NCBI GenBank assembly: GCA_002384685.1
Contig: DGAZ01000019.1
Coordinates: forward strand, 19,440-55,552
Length of the DNA stretch: 36,113 nt
DNA from: Methylophilales bacterium UBA4017
Lineage (GTDB): Bacteria > Pseudomonadota > Gammaproteobacteria > Burkholderiales > Methylophilaceae
Direction: 5' to 3'
Part shown: piece by piece, positions 8,452-16,066 of the stretch
How positions within the stretch are numbered: the stretch's first letter is position 1
Layout: each line of letters starts with the position of its first letter
Made by a program: the position numbers and the translations under genes
The notes under the pieces: generated by a model
Seen by the model: only the letters and a program-made list of their open reading frames with translations
What the model was told of the DNA's origin: nothing
Databases searched by the model: none

Positions 8452-9252
8452 TTAATCACCAGACCTTTGAATGTAAATTGGTGAACATGGCTCTTGTTGG
8501 TTAATTTTAATCAAACGTTCCTTTGTTAGCTCTAGAATTGCCAAAAAACAAACGACTAGCTTTGGAATTGGCTCTTTTTCTTCCTTGAAAAAAGCATCAA
8601 ATGAAAGTAATTCGCCATTTGCAAGCCTTTTTAAAATTAGGGACATATGTTCCCGAACTGACAGTTCTGATCGATCAATTTTGTGTGACTCAAATTGGCC
8701 CGCTCTTTTTACTACATTTTTCCAAGCATTAAATAATTCTTCGATAGAAACATCAGGTAATGATTGTGGTTCTACTATTTTTTCAAAATACCCTTGTGCA
8801 ACCAGCCGATCTCTCCCAACTTGAGGGATATCGTCCAGATCCTTTGCTGCAGCCTTCATTAATTCGTATTCGATCAGCTTCTGAACTAGCTCAGCTCTCG
8901 GGTCTAGATCTTCGTCTTCATCTGCGTTGACCGGAGGTAAAAGCATTCTTGATTTAATTTCTATGAGCATAGCTGACATCAAGAGGTAGTCTCCAGCTAA
9001 TTCGAGTTTAATCTGCTTCATTTTTTCTACATACTCCATATACTGTATTGTCAGCATAGCCATTGGAATATCCAGGATATCAATATTATTTTTTCTGATT
9101 AGATAGAGCAGTAGGTCTAATGGACCTTGAAATGAGTCGAGGTAAATTTCTAAGGCATCTGGTGGTATATATAAGTCATGCGGTAATGTCTTTAGCGTCT
9201 CTCCGTAAACTTTAGCCTCATTATTACCAATAATACTAATTATGTCTGTCAT
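8452..9252 (-). CDS. scpA: Segregation and condensation protein A (kleisin)
   Basis: Kleisin subunit that bridges the SMC heads in bacterial condensin. The 266-residue protein has the diagnostic N-terminal segment FQGPLDLLLYLIRKNNIDILDIP at about 40-62. It continues with DYLLMSAMLIEIKSRMLLP and a C-terminal winged helix with VVCFLAILELTKERLI. The first ~38 residues precede the conserved core; an extension of this kind is frequent in betaproteobacteria. The start overlaps the trpS stop by 4 bases (ATGA). ScpA is encoded directly before ScpB with no spacer, as expected for subunits of one complex. Confidence 0.96.
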   Translation of the reverse strand: MTDIISIIGNNEAKVYGETLKTLPHDLYIPPDALEIYLDSFQGPLDLLLYLIRKNNIDILDIPMAMLTIQYMEYVEKMKQIKLELAGDYLLMSAMLIEIKSRMLLPPVNADEDEDLDPRAELVQKLIEYELMKAAAKDLDDIPQVGRDRLVAQGYFEKIVEPQSLPDVSIEELFNAWKNVVKRAGQFESHKIDRSELSVREHMSLILKRLANGELLSFDAFFKEEKEPIPKLVVCFLAILELTKERLIKINQQEPCSPIYIQRSGD

Positions 9253-10451
9253 GAGAAATCAATTCCCATCACTTCCCTAACCTCCCTCATAGTGTCTCTT
9301 GCTAATTTACGAGCTTTCTCACACCCTTCAGCCACTACACTTTTAACCAAGTCTGGACTTTCAGTGTAATTATTAGCTCTCTCTTGCATTGGCTTCAACT
9401 CCTTTAGAATAGAATCAATAACAGGTTGCTTACATTCTATGCAGCCAATACCTGCTTCTTTGCAACCAATTTTTACCCAATCTTTTGTTTTCTCTGAAGA
9501 ATAAACTTGGTGTAATTGCCAAACAGGACAATTTTCTGGGTTTCCAGGATCATTTCTTCTAACTCTTGCTGGATCAGTAGGCATAGTTCTGATTTTTTTT
9601 TCAACATCCTTAGGTTCTTCACGCAATGAAATAGTATTGTTATAAGACTTAGACATTTTCTGCCCATCAAGACCAATCATTTTGGATGCAGGGGTTAGTT
9701 TGTATTCTGGCTCAACTAAAATCATCTTACCTCCACCCTCCAAGAAACCTAACAGACGTTCCTTATCACCAAGGCTTAAATTTTGCTGCTCCTCAATCAA
9801 TGCCTGAGCAGCTTCAAGCGCTTGGTCATCACCTTCTTCTTGGTAAACAGTCTTTAATTCCCTGTAAAGTTGACCTTTTTTTGAGCCTAATTTCTTGATT
9901 GCATCCTCAGCCTTTTCTTCGTAACCAGCTTCTTTTCCATAAAGATGATTAAACCTTCTCGCTACTTCTCTAGTAAATTCAATATGAGGGACTTGATCTT
10001 CCCCAACAGGAACTTGAGTGGCCTTATAAATTAGAATATCTGCACTTTGAAGCAATGGGTAACCCAAAAAACCATAGGTTGATAAATCTTTAGAGGTTAG
10101 CTTTTCTTGTTGATCTTTATAGGTGGGAACTCTTTCAAGCCAACCAAGAGGTGTGATCATGGATAAAAGGGTGTGAAGTTCAGCATGTTCAGGAACTTTT
10201 GACTGAATAAATATGGTTGCAAGTGCAGGATCTATTCCGGCGGCTAACCAATCAACAACCATATCCCATACATTTTTTTCTATAATGCCTGGATCATCAT
10301 AATGTGTTGTAAGTGCGTGCCAGTCTGCGACAAAAAAAAGTGATTCTGCCTCATGTTGAAGGCTGACCCAATTCTTTAAAACCCCATTATAATGGCCTAG
10401 ATGTAGGTTTCCTGTTGGCCGCATTCCTGAAACTATTCTTTCGATTGCCAT
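9249..10451 (-). CDS. trpS: Tryptophanyl-tRNA synthetase (long form)
   Basis: Class I aminoacyl-tRNA synthetase that charges tRNA-Trp. The ATP-binding motifs are clear: SGMRPTGNLHLGHYNG (HIGH-type) at about 8-23 and GQKMSKSYNN (KMSKS) at about 268-277. At 400 residues it is longer than the ~330-residue E. coli type. The extra length includes an insert of roughly 60 residues before KMSKS (about 190-250, charged and predicted helical), a form common in betaproteobacteria. The C-terminal region carries a CKEAGIGCIECKQ segment with three cysteines. It sits 27 bases after the M50 protease gene and overlaps scpA. Confidence 0.97.
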   Translation of the reverse strand: MAIERIVSGMRPTGNLHLGHYNGVLKNWVSLQHEAESLFFVADWHALTTHYDDPGIIEKNVWDMVVDWLAAGIDPALATIFIQSKVPEHAELHTLLSMITPLGWLERVPTYKDQQEKLTSKDLSTYGFLGYPLLQSADILIYKATQVPVGEDQVPHIEFTREVARRFNHLYGKEAGYEEKAEDAIKKLGSKKGQLYRELKTVYQEEGDDQALEAAQALIEEQQNLSLGDKERLLGFLEGGGKMILVEPEYKLTPASKMIGLDGQKMSKSYNNTISLREEPKDVEKKIRTMPTDPARVRRNDPGNPENCPVWQLHQVYSSEKTKDWVKIGCKEAGIGCIECKQPVIDSILKELKPMQERANNYTESPDLVKSVVAEGCEKARKLARDTMREVREVMGIDFS

Positions 10452-10478
10452 AACTACCCTTAATTAAATAAACTAAAA

Positions 10479-11117
10479 CTATCCAAATATAATAAAAATT
10501 ATACTCTGACTAAGACCTACGAGAGGAGTTAAAATTTTTCCTAAAACTCCTGAAAATAGTAGGAATATTAAAATAAAAAAACCATACCGCTCAAGACCGG
10601 CTAAATGACTGGACCAAGGATAAGGCAATAAGCTTACTGCAACTCTTCCTCCATCCAAAGGGGGTAATGGAAGCATGTTTAACACCATAAGAACAAGGTT
10701 GATCTGAATACCGGCATAACACATTACACTTAAAAAGTGCCCGGCTTCTATTGGGAAAAGATTGATTCTCACTAAAATAATTGTCCAGAAAATTGCCATG
10801 ACCAAATTGGACGCTGGTCCTGCAAGCGCAACCCAGAGCATATCTTTTTTTGGATTCTTAAGATTGGAAAAGTTAACAGGAACAGGTTTTGCCCATCCAA
10901 AAAGTATGCCTCCCAGCATTACACTGAGTGCTGGTATTAAGATTGTCCCCACTGGGTCAATATGACGCAGCGGATTAAGCGTAATTCTTTTTAAATAATG
11001 CGCTGTCATATCGCCAAAATACCTTGCCGCGTAGCCATGTGAAGCCTCGTGAACAGTAATAGCAAAAATTATAGGTATTGCATACGCACTAACTTTTTGT
11101 ATAAGAGTTAAATCCAT
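10479..11117 (-). CDS. Site-2 protease family (M50) membrane metalloprotease
   Basis: Predicted intramembrane zinc protease of the small rhomboid-like S2P/YwhC group; substrate unknown. It has 212 residues with about five or six hydrophobic segments. Zinc site: HEASH with H23, E24 and H27 in the first membrane segment, and D155 in LPPLDGGRV. The NPLRHIDPVGT motif near 48-58 and the GWAKPVPVN segment are characteristic of this subgroup. The start codon abuts the stop of the PHP gene with zero spacer. A PHP-M50-trpS-scpA order recurs in betaproteobacteria, so the position is conserved, but it does not reveal the function. Confidence 0.92.
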   Translation of the reverse strand: MDLTLIQKVSAYAIPIIFAITVHEASHGYAARYFGDMTAHYLKRITLNPLRHIDPVGTILIPALSVMLGGILFGWAKPVPVNFSNLKNPKKDMLWVALAGPASNLVMAIFWTIILVRINLFPIEAGHFLSVMCYAGIQINLVLMVLNMLPLPPLDGGRVAVSLLPYPWSSHLAGLERYGFFILIFLLFSGVLGKILTPLVGLSQSIIFIIFG

Positions 11118-11987
11118 TTAATTTTTATCGTCATTAATTAGTTTTTTAATCACAGGCCACTTATCCCATACGGGCCTGCAGCTTGAAGGTATTGTTTGTT
11201 TTTGACCCATCTGTCTAAAAGAAATACCTGGGCCATGAAAGTCCGAACCACAAGAGGCGAATAGTCCATACTCATTCGCTAGCTTGGCAAAATATTCTGA
11301 CTGCGAGGGGTCTTGACTTCCTGATACAACCTCAATAGCCTCTCCGCCTGCTAATTTAAAGTCATTCATTAGCTTGGGATATAACTTGTTACCCATATCG
11401 TACCTTCCTGGATGAGCAATTACCGCTACCCCACCCGCGCCGGTAATCCAAGCCACAGCCTCTGTAAGATTAGCCCATACATGCTCCACATAACCAGGCT
11501 TACCTGGAGTTAAGAATTTTTTAAAGACTGACTTAACATCTTTTGCGTGACCTTTTTCTGCCAGGTATTGAGCAAAGTGTATTCTTCCTACTGAACCATC
11601 TTTGCAATATGAGCGGGCACCTTCAAGAGCTCCCATGATTCCAGCCATACCCAAACCGTGAGCAATTTTTATTGCCCTAGCATCCCTTCCTTTTCGAATT
11701 TTCGTTAAATTAGTTGCGAGCGCTTCATTATGGTGATCGAAGTTAAGGCCCACAATATGTAATGTCCTTTTTTGCCATGTAACGGATATCTCAACTCCGT
11801 TAATAAAAGTCATGCCCAATGAACTGGCTTTTTCTCTGGCCCGATCTAATCCATCTATGTCGTCATGGTCTGTTAAGGCGAGAACTTGAACATCTTTGCT
11901 GTGCGCATATTTAACTAGCTCCTCTGGAGAAAAAAGTCCATCAGATATAGTAGAATGACAATGAAGGTCTATTATTGGAGTTATCAT
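11118..11987 (-). CDS. PHP-domain phosphoesterase (RNase AM / YciV / TrpH-type)
   Basis: Metal-dependent phosphoesterase. Close relatives hydrolyse 3',5'-nucleoside bisphosphates and trim short 5' ends of RNA (E. coli RNase AM, formerly YciV/TrpH). From the chosen start it has 289 residues. PHP motifs: DLHCHSTISDG (H9, H11, D17), LTDHDDIDG (about 39-46), GVEIS, IAHPGRY and CGSDFHGPG near the C-terminus. I prefer the ATG at 11987 over one 15 bases upstream (12002), because GAGG at 12000-11997 sits 9 bases before it and the family motif normally begins within a few residues of the start. First gene of the minus-strand operon running through rluB; divergent from yciB. Confidence 0.92.
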   Translation of the reverse strand: MITPIIDLHCHSTISDGLFSPEELVKYAHSKDVQVLALTDHDDIDGLDRAREKASSLGMTFINGVEISVTWQKRTLHIVGLNFDHHNEALATNLTKIRKGRDARAIKIAHGLGMAGIMGALEGARSYCKDGSVGRIHFAQYLAEKGHAKDVKSVFKKFLTPGKPGYVEHVWANLTEAVAWITGAGGVAVIAHPGRYDMGNKLYPKLMNDFKLAGGEAIEVVSGSQDPSQSEYFAKLANEYGLFASCGSDFHGPGISFRQMGQKQTIPSSCRPVWDKWPVIKKLINDDKN

Positions 11988-12046
11988 AGCTTGGTACCTC
12001 ATTATATTAGCTATTTACAACTAACGATAGGTGTTAAATTTTATTT

Positions 12047-12577
12047 ATGCAAAAATTCCTTTTTGACTTGCTTCCCATTATTTTATTTTTTGTTGCTTAT
12101 AAGTTTTACGATATATTTACTGCAACCGCCGTAGCCATTATTGCTACCCTTCTCCAGATTACGTATGTTTTTATTAAAAATAAAACCGTTGAAAAGGTTC
12201 TTCTGTTTAATGGGGCTATGATTACAATTTTAGGAGGCCTGACTATTCTCCTCCAAGACAAGATGTTTATTATGTGGAAACCTTCGATTATCTATTGGTG
12301 CTTCTCTATAGCGCTGCTATTTTCAAACTATGTTTTAAATAAAAATCTTGTGCGAATGATGCTTGGCAAGCAGGTAGAATTAAAAGATAGGTTTTGGAGC
12401 GTTATCAATTTAAATACAAGCATATTCTTTTCATTGCTTGGTTTTATTAACCTCTATGTTGCTTATAATTTTAGTGAAGATACATGGGTTAATTTTAAAT
12501 TATTTGGGCTAACTGGCCTGCTTTTGGTATATATGATTTTAATGACGCTTTATATTTCCAAAGTTAGTAAAGGATAA
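12047..12577 (+). CDS. yciB: Inner membrane septation protein YciB (IspZ/Septation protein A)
   Basis: Integral membrane protein of the YciB/IspZ family, linked in enterobacteria to cell-envelope and septum synthesis. At 176 residues the length is canonical. About five hydrophobic segments are seen, beginning with FLFDLLPIILFFVAYKFYDI, the family's N-terminal signature. LNKNLVRMMLGKQVELKDRFW (about 97-117) and SEDTWVNFKLFGLTG near the C-terminus are also conserved. It heads the yciB-yciI-bolA-parvulin group, an order conserved in many betaproteobacteria. The divergent gap to the PHP gene is 59 bases and must carry both promoters. Confidence 0.94.
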   Translation: MQKFLFDLLPIILFFVAYKFYDIFTATAVAIIATLLQITYVFIKNKTVEKVLLFNGAMITILGGLTILLQDKMFIMWKPSIIYWCFSIALLFSNYVLNKNLVRMMLGKQVELKDRFWSVINLNTSIFFSLLGFINLYVAYNFSEDTWVNFKLFGLTGLLLVYMILMTLYISKVSKG

Positions 12578-12582
12578 ATTGA

Positions 12583-12882
12583 ATGTGGTACGTCTTTAAT
12601 GCAACCGATGCAGATAACAGTCTTGATAACCGTATAAAATATAGGCCTGAGCATCTCGCCAGATTAAATAAACTTATAAATGAAGGCAGACTTTTGTTGG
12701 CTGGAGCCTATCCTGCAATTGATAATATTGATCCGGGTGAAAATGGTTTTAAGGGAAGTCTGATTGTTGCAGAATTCGATTCCTTAGAGGAAGCCAAAAG
12801 CTGGGCTGATAAAGAGCCTTTTCTTCAACATGGAATTTATACCTCCATTGATATTAAACCCTTCAAAAAGAGCTTGCCCTAA
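12583..12882 (+). CDS. yciI: YciI-like protein
   Basis: Small dimeric alpha-beta protein of the YCII-related family, 99 residues. Its enzymatic role is unsettled; the fold resembles muconolactone isomerase-type barrels. Conserved features are RPEHLARLNKLINEGRLLLAG (about 21-41), DPGENGFKGSLIVAEFDS, WADKEPF and the C-terminal IKPFKKSLP. Five bases separate it from yciB and three from bolA, so it is part of the same transcript. Present in most proteobacterial genomes next to yciB. Confidence 0.92.
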   Translation: MWYVFNATDADNSLDNRIKYRPEHLARLNKLINEGRLLLAGAYPAIDNIDPGENGFKGSLIVAEFDSLEEAKSWADKEPFLQHGIYTSIDIKPFKKSLP

Positions 12883-12885
12883 ATT

Positions 12886-13140
12886 ATGATAGAAGAAACA
12901 ATAAGAAGTAGGTTGGCCTTTTTAAACACCACTACACTAGAAATTTTAGATGAAAGCCATCTTCATAAAGGGCACGCAGGAAATAATGGCGGAGGTCATT
13001 TTAATGTGCTTGTCAAAAGTCCTTTTTTTGTAGGAAAAACTAGGATGGAAAGGCATCGCATGGTTTATGGGGCACTCGAAGACCTGATCCCAGAAACTAT
13101 CCATGCATTAAGTATCAAAGCTGAGGTGCCAAATGCTTAG
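12886..13140 (+). CDS. bolA: BolA family protein
   Basis: BolA-type protein of 84 residues. In bacteria and mitochondria such proteins pair with monothiol glutaredoxins and take part in Fe-S cluster handling or stress response. The conserved core is visible: ESHLHKGHAGNNGGGHFNVLVKS at about 24-46 and RMERHRMVYGAL at about 54-65, containing the invariant histidine. It is a short member that lacks the extended C-terminus of E. coli BolA. It overlaps the following parvulin gene by 8 bases. No Grx4 gene is in the window. Confidence 0.94.
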   Translation: MIEETIRSRLAFLNTTTLEILDESHLHKGHAGNNGGGHFNVLVKSPFFVGKTRMERHRMVYGALEDLIPETIHALSIKAEVPNA

Positions 13141-13921
13141 GCTTTGCGTCTATTTCTTTCTGCTAACCCCTTTCATTTCCTACTCATCTTTTGTCAATGC
13201 CGAAGTAGCATCAGTTAATGATAAAAAAATAAAACAAAGCTACCTAGAATTTATAAAAAGCGAAGTAAATAAGCAAGGTAAAAAAGTTAATGGTGAGATG
13301 GAAAAAATTATTGTCGACCGATTAATTGATCTTGAAGTGATTAATCAAAAGGCAAAATCTTCTGGATTATTAAAAAATGAGAGGATCCTGGCTCAAGCAG
13401 AGCTGTCAACACAAGAATTAATATATACGCTTTACCTTCAAGATTATATTGTGAGAAATCCGATTACGAAGCAGGAGATAGAAACAGCATACAATCAATA
13501 TAAGTCAGCCTTTAATGAAAAAGAATACAAAGCAAGCCACATACTTGTTGCTTCAGAAAATAAGGCTCAATCGGTCATTGGGGAATTAAATGCAGGAGAA
13601 GATTTCGGTAATGTAGTCAAAAAAGAATCTGAAGATAAGGAGACCAACAATAATGGTGGCGACTTAGGTTGGTTTTCAAAAGAAACTATGGTCCAATCTT
13701 TTTTTGATGCGGCTCAAAATACAGCTCCAGGTCAAATTTATCCCACCCCAGTTAAAACACAGTTTGGTTGGCATATCATTAAAATTGATGAGGTGCGACC
13801 TTTAAAACTGCCCACGTTATCGGAAAAAGAAGATTCATTGAAAACAGAGCTTCAAAAAAGTAAATTAAAAAAACATTTATCCGCACTAAGAACAAGCGCA
13901 AGAATATTAAAATCAGAATAA
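13133..13921 (+). CDS. Periplasmic parvulin-type peptidyl-prolyl isomerase (PpiC/SurA-like)
   Basis: Exported folding helper of 262 residues. It has a signal peptide of about 23 residues ending VNA before EVAS. A SurA-like helical chaperone domain follows (about 24-130), then one rotamase domain (about 132-228) with YKASHILVAS, GGDLGWFSKETMVQSFFDAAQ and TQFGWHIIKIDEVRP. The C-terminal helix is Lys-rich. With a single parvulin domain it resembles betaproteobacterial PrsA/Cbf2-type proteins rather than two-domain SurA. The start lies within the end of bolA (8-base overlap). Likely soluble in the periplasm, as no lipobox is present. Confidence 0.92.
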   Translation: MLRLCVYFFLLTPFISYSSFVNAEVASVNDKKIKQSYLEFIKSEVNKQGKKVNGEMEKIIVDRLIDLEVINQKAKSSGLLKNERILAQAELSTQELIYTLYLQDYIVRNPITKQEIETAYNQYKSAFNEKEYKASHILVASENKAQSVIGELNAGEDFGNVVKKESEDKETNNNGGDLGWFSKETMVQSFFDAAQNTAPGQIYPTPVKTQFGWHIIKIDEVRPLKLPTLSEKEDSLKTELQKSKLKKHLSALRTSARILKSE

Positions 13922-13927
13922 ATATTC

Positions 13928-13956
13928 TTGTACATAAAAAAACTATCCTTTATAAT
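13928..13956 (+). promoter_or_regulatory. feoAB promoter (-35 TTGTAC, -10 TATAAT)
   Basis: A consensus -10 TATAAT (13951-13956) lies exactly 17 bases after TTGTAC (13928-13933), a partial -35 match whose TTG fits. A transcript would start near 13963, inside the adjoining Fur-type palindrome and about 27 bases before the feoA ATG. The spacing and the operator overlap make this the best supported promoter in the window. Confidence 0.65.
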
Positions 13957-13971
13957 TGAGAATGATTCTCA
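13957..13971 (+). promoter_or_regulatory. Fur box (perfect 7-1-7 palindrome) controlling feoAB
   Basis: TGAGAATGATTCTCA is an exact inverted repeat of two heptamers around one central base. It matches the Fur 7-1-7 pattern TGATAATnATTATCA with one symmetrical change (T to G, A to C). It begins directly after the -10 element and covers the predicted transcription start, so iron-loaded Fur would block feoAB. It lies 18 bases before the feoA start. The sequence is seen directly; the regulation is inferred from well-known Fur control of feo genes. Confidence 0.85.
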
Positions 13972-13989
13972 TTTAACTAATTAGCCACT

Positions 13990-14232
13990 ATGCCCCTATT
14001 ACATAAACTGTCTCAACTGCCTGAAGGCGAATCAGGGATTATTAAGAATTTAACTTCCAGTGACTTTGTAAATGAACGATTAAAAGCCTTGGGGTTTGAA
14101 AAAAAAACTATTATTAAAGTGCTACGAAGGGCTAAATATAATGGCCCAATTCATCTCCAAATTGGCTCTACTGAACTTATGATTAGAGAGAATACTGCGA
14201 ATGAAATTTATCTAGAGCCAGCTAAAAGTTAA
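13990..14232 (+). CDS. feoA: Ferrous iron transport protein A
   Basis: Small cytoplasmic SH3-like protein of 80 residues that assists FeoB in Fe(II) uptake. Typical FeoA features: LSQLPEGESGIIKNL near the N-terminus, VNERLKALGFEKKTIIKVLRRA in the middle, and GPIHLQIGSTELMIRENTANEIYLE at the C-terminus. It sits behind the Fur box at 13957-13971 and one base before feoB. No feoC gene follows feoB. Confidence 0.95.
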   Translation: MPLLHKLSQLPEGESGIIKNLTSSDFVNERLKALGFEKKTIIKVLRRAKYNGPIHLQIGSTELMIRENTANEIYLEPAKS

Positions 14233-14233
14233 A

Positions 14234-15979
14234 ATGAAAAAAGTTGCTCTTCTTGGAATGCCCAATACTGGCAAATCCACCCTATTTAATCAAATTAGCG
14301 GCTCATCCGCCAAGGTTGGAAATTGGCCTGGCATTACAGTGGATCTTTACAGTGTAAAAACTCTTCTTAATGGTCATTTAACTGAATTAATTGATCTTCC
14401 CGGTATTTATGACTTAAAAGGCTATTCAGAAGACGAAAAGGTAGTGCATACTTTTTTAGCTAACAATAAGATTGACCAGGTGTTATTTATCATTAATAGT
14501 ACTCAAATAGATAGGCAGCTTGGTCTTGCATTAAACATAATCAAACTAGGCATTCCTGTTGTAATAATTGCTAATATGATGGATGAGGCAAAAAAGTTTG
14601 GGATTACTTTTAACTTCGATCTCCTAGAAAGTTTGACCGGCTGCCCTGTTGTTCCCATAAGCGCGAAATACAAGATAGGCCTAGATCAATTAAACAAAAA
14701 AATTCATGCCACCCAGAAAAAGCTTAATATTCCCAAGATAGAAATATCAGCCAAAAATATTATTAAAAAGACCGTTAAGTTTCCTGCTACATTGAATGAT
14801 AAAACGACTAAAAAACTAGACAGTATATTTCTTCACCCCTACTTAGGCCTCCCAATATTTCTTTTAATAATATATGGAATATTTCAACTAGTTTTTACCT
14901 TAAGCGGCCCTCTTCAAGATTCTATGGCTAACATGCTATTTTATTTTGAGCAAAATTTTCTACTTGAACTTTTTGCACATAGCGACCCAATACTTAAAAG
15001 CTTTTTTATTGATGGGGTTTATTCTGGAGTTTCTACGGTGGCGGCATTCGTTCCAGTAATTGTTTTATTCTTTTTTGTTATGACAATTGTTGAGGATAGT
15101 GGTTATTTCTCAAGAGCCGCTTTTTTAATGGATAAGCTTATGGAGAGAATAGGTTTAGATGGTCGTGGTTTTGTTATGATGCTTATGGGATTTGGTTGTA
15201 ATGTACCTGCCCTTAGTGGGACAAAAATTATGCGGTCTAAAGAAATGCGTTACCTAACAATGCTAGTAATTCCCTTCTCCCTCTGTTCGGCTCGACTTCA
15301 AGTTTTTCTGTTTATTGTATCTGCTTTTTTTGCATCTCATCATGGAGCTCTAGTTCTATTCTTTATGTACTTATTAAGCTTCTTCTCTATATTTATTACC
15401 GCCATTGTCTTTAAAAATAAATATAAAAATGACGAGCCATTAATTCTAGAACTACCCCCTTATCGATTCCCAACAATAAAACAAATACTTTTCAGAGGGT
15501 GGCAAGAAGTAAGATTCTTTCTTAAGCGCGCATCCAAATTTATTGTATTTGGTGTTATAGCCGTTTGGGCTCTGACTCACTTCCCTAGTGAGCACGAGGT
15601 TGCAAGTATCAACACATATGCGGGACAGATTGGGCAATTCTTTGAACCCGTCTTTGCACCAATTGGTATCGATAATATTTTGATTATTGCCTTATTTTTT
15701 GGTTTTATTGCAAAAGAAATATTAATTGGGGCGCTTGCAGTTATATTTGGACTTGAGGGTCAGGCTCTAGGCGAACATCTGTCCCAACTTTTAACCAACG
15801 GACAAGCAATCAGTTTTATGATATTTACTCTTATATACACACCTTGTGTAGCCTCAATTGCTACCCTCAAGCATGAATCGAAAGATTTTAGCCTTGCACT
15901 TATATCTGTTGGTTGGTCCTTAGTTCTTGCTTGGGTAATGAGCTTTATTTTCTATCAATCATACAAATTATTCATTTAA
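14234..15979 (+). CDS. feoB: Ferrous iron transporter FeoB (short form)
   Basis: Inner-membrane Fe(II) transporter with an N-terminal GTPase domain. G1 is GMPNTGKSTLFNQ (about 8-20), G3 is DLPGIYDL (about 55-62), and G4 is the variant ANMMDEA (about 113-119) where NxxD reads NMMD. The membrane part starts near residue 200 and carries the Gate motifs, including GFGCNVPALSGTKIM and PFSLCSARLQVFL. At 581 residues it is clearly shorter than the ~770-residue E. coli protein and closer to short betaproteobacterial forms, lacking much of the C-terminal region. Both gate cysteines (in GCNVP and CSARL) are kept. Cotranscribed with feoA. Confidence 0.96.
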   Translation: MKKVALLGMPNTGKSTLFNQISGSSAKVGNWPGITVDLYSVKTLLNGHLTELIDLPGIYDLKGYSEDEKVVHTFLANNKIDQVLFIINSTQIDRQLGLALNIIKLGIPVVIIANMMDEAKKFGITFNFDLLESLTGCPVVPISAKYKIGLDQLNKKIHATQKKLNIPKIEISAKNIIKKTVKFPATLNDKTTKKLDSIFLHPYLGLPIFLLIIYGIFQLVFTLSGPLQDSMANMLFYFEQNFLLELFAHSDPILKSFFIDGVYSGVSTVAAFVPVIVLFFFVMTIVEDSGYFSRAAFLMDKLMERIGLDGRGFVMMLMGFGCNVPALSGTKIMRSKEMRYLTMLVIPFSLCSARLQVFLFIVSAFFASHHGALVLFFMYLLSFFSIFITAIVFKNKYKNDEPLILELPPYRFPTIKQILFRGWQEVRFFLKRASKFIVFGVIAVWALTHFPSEHEVASINTYAGQIGQFFEPVFAPIGIDNILIIALFFGFIAKEILIGALAVIFGLEGQALGEHLSQLLTNGQAISFMIFTLIYTPCVASIATLKHESKDFSLALISVGWSLVLAWVMSFIFYQSYKLFI

Positions 15980-16011
15980 TCAATCAAATTCGGAGAGGAT
16001 TTTTTTATAAA

Positions 16012-16030
16012 ACACTGATAAAATCAGTGT
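16012..16030 (+). terminator. Hairpin after feoB, possible terminator
   Basis: A perfect 7-bp inverted repeat (ACACTGA at 16012-16018 and TCAGTGT at 16024-16030) with a 5-base loop lies between feoB and purL. The stretch after it is T-rich (16031-16054) but has no immediate T-run, so termination may be leaky. It could also be a structure in the purL leader. Confidence 0.4.
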
Positions 16031-16066
16031 CTTAGTTTAGCTTCTTTTTATTTTAAATAAAACTCA

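Noticed and set aside
12001..12006. TATAAT on the minus strand before the PHP gene as a promoter
   Set aside because: A perfect hexamer, but it overlaps the upstream ATG, would leave the GAGG ribosome-binding site outside the transcript, and has no -35 partner; probably chance in AT-rich DNA.
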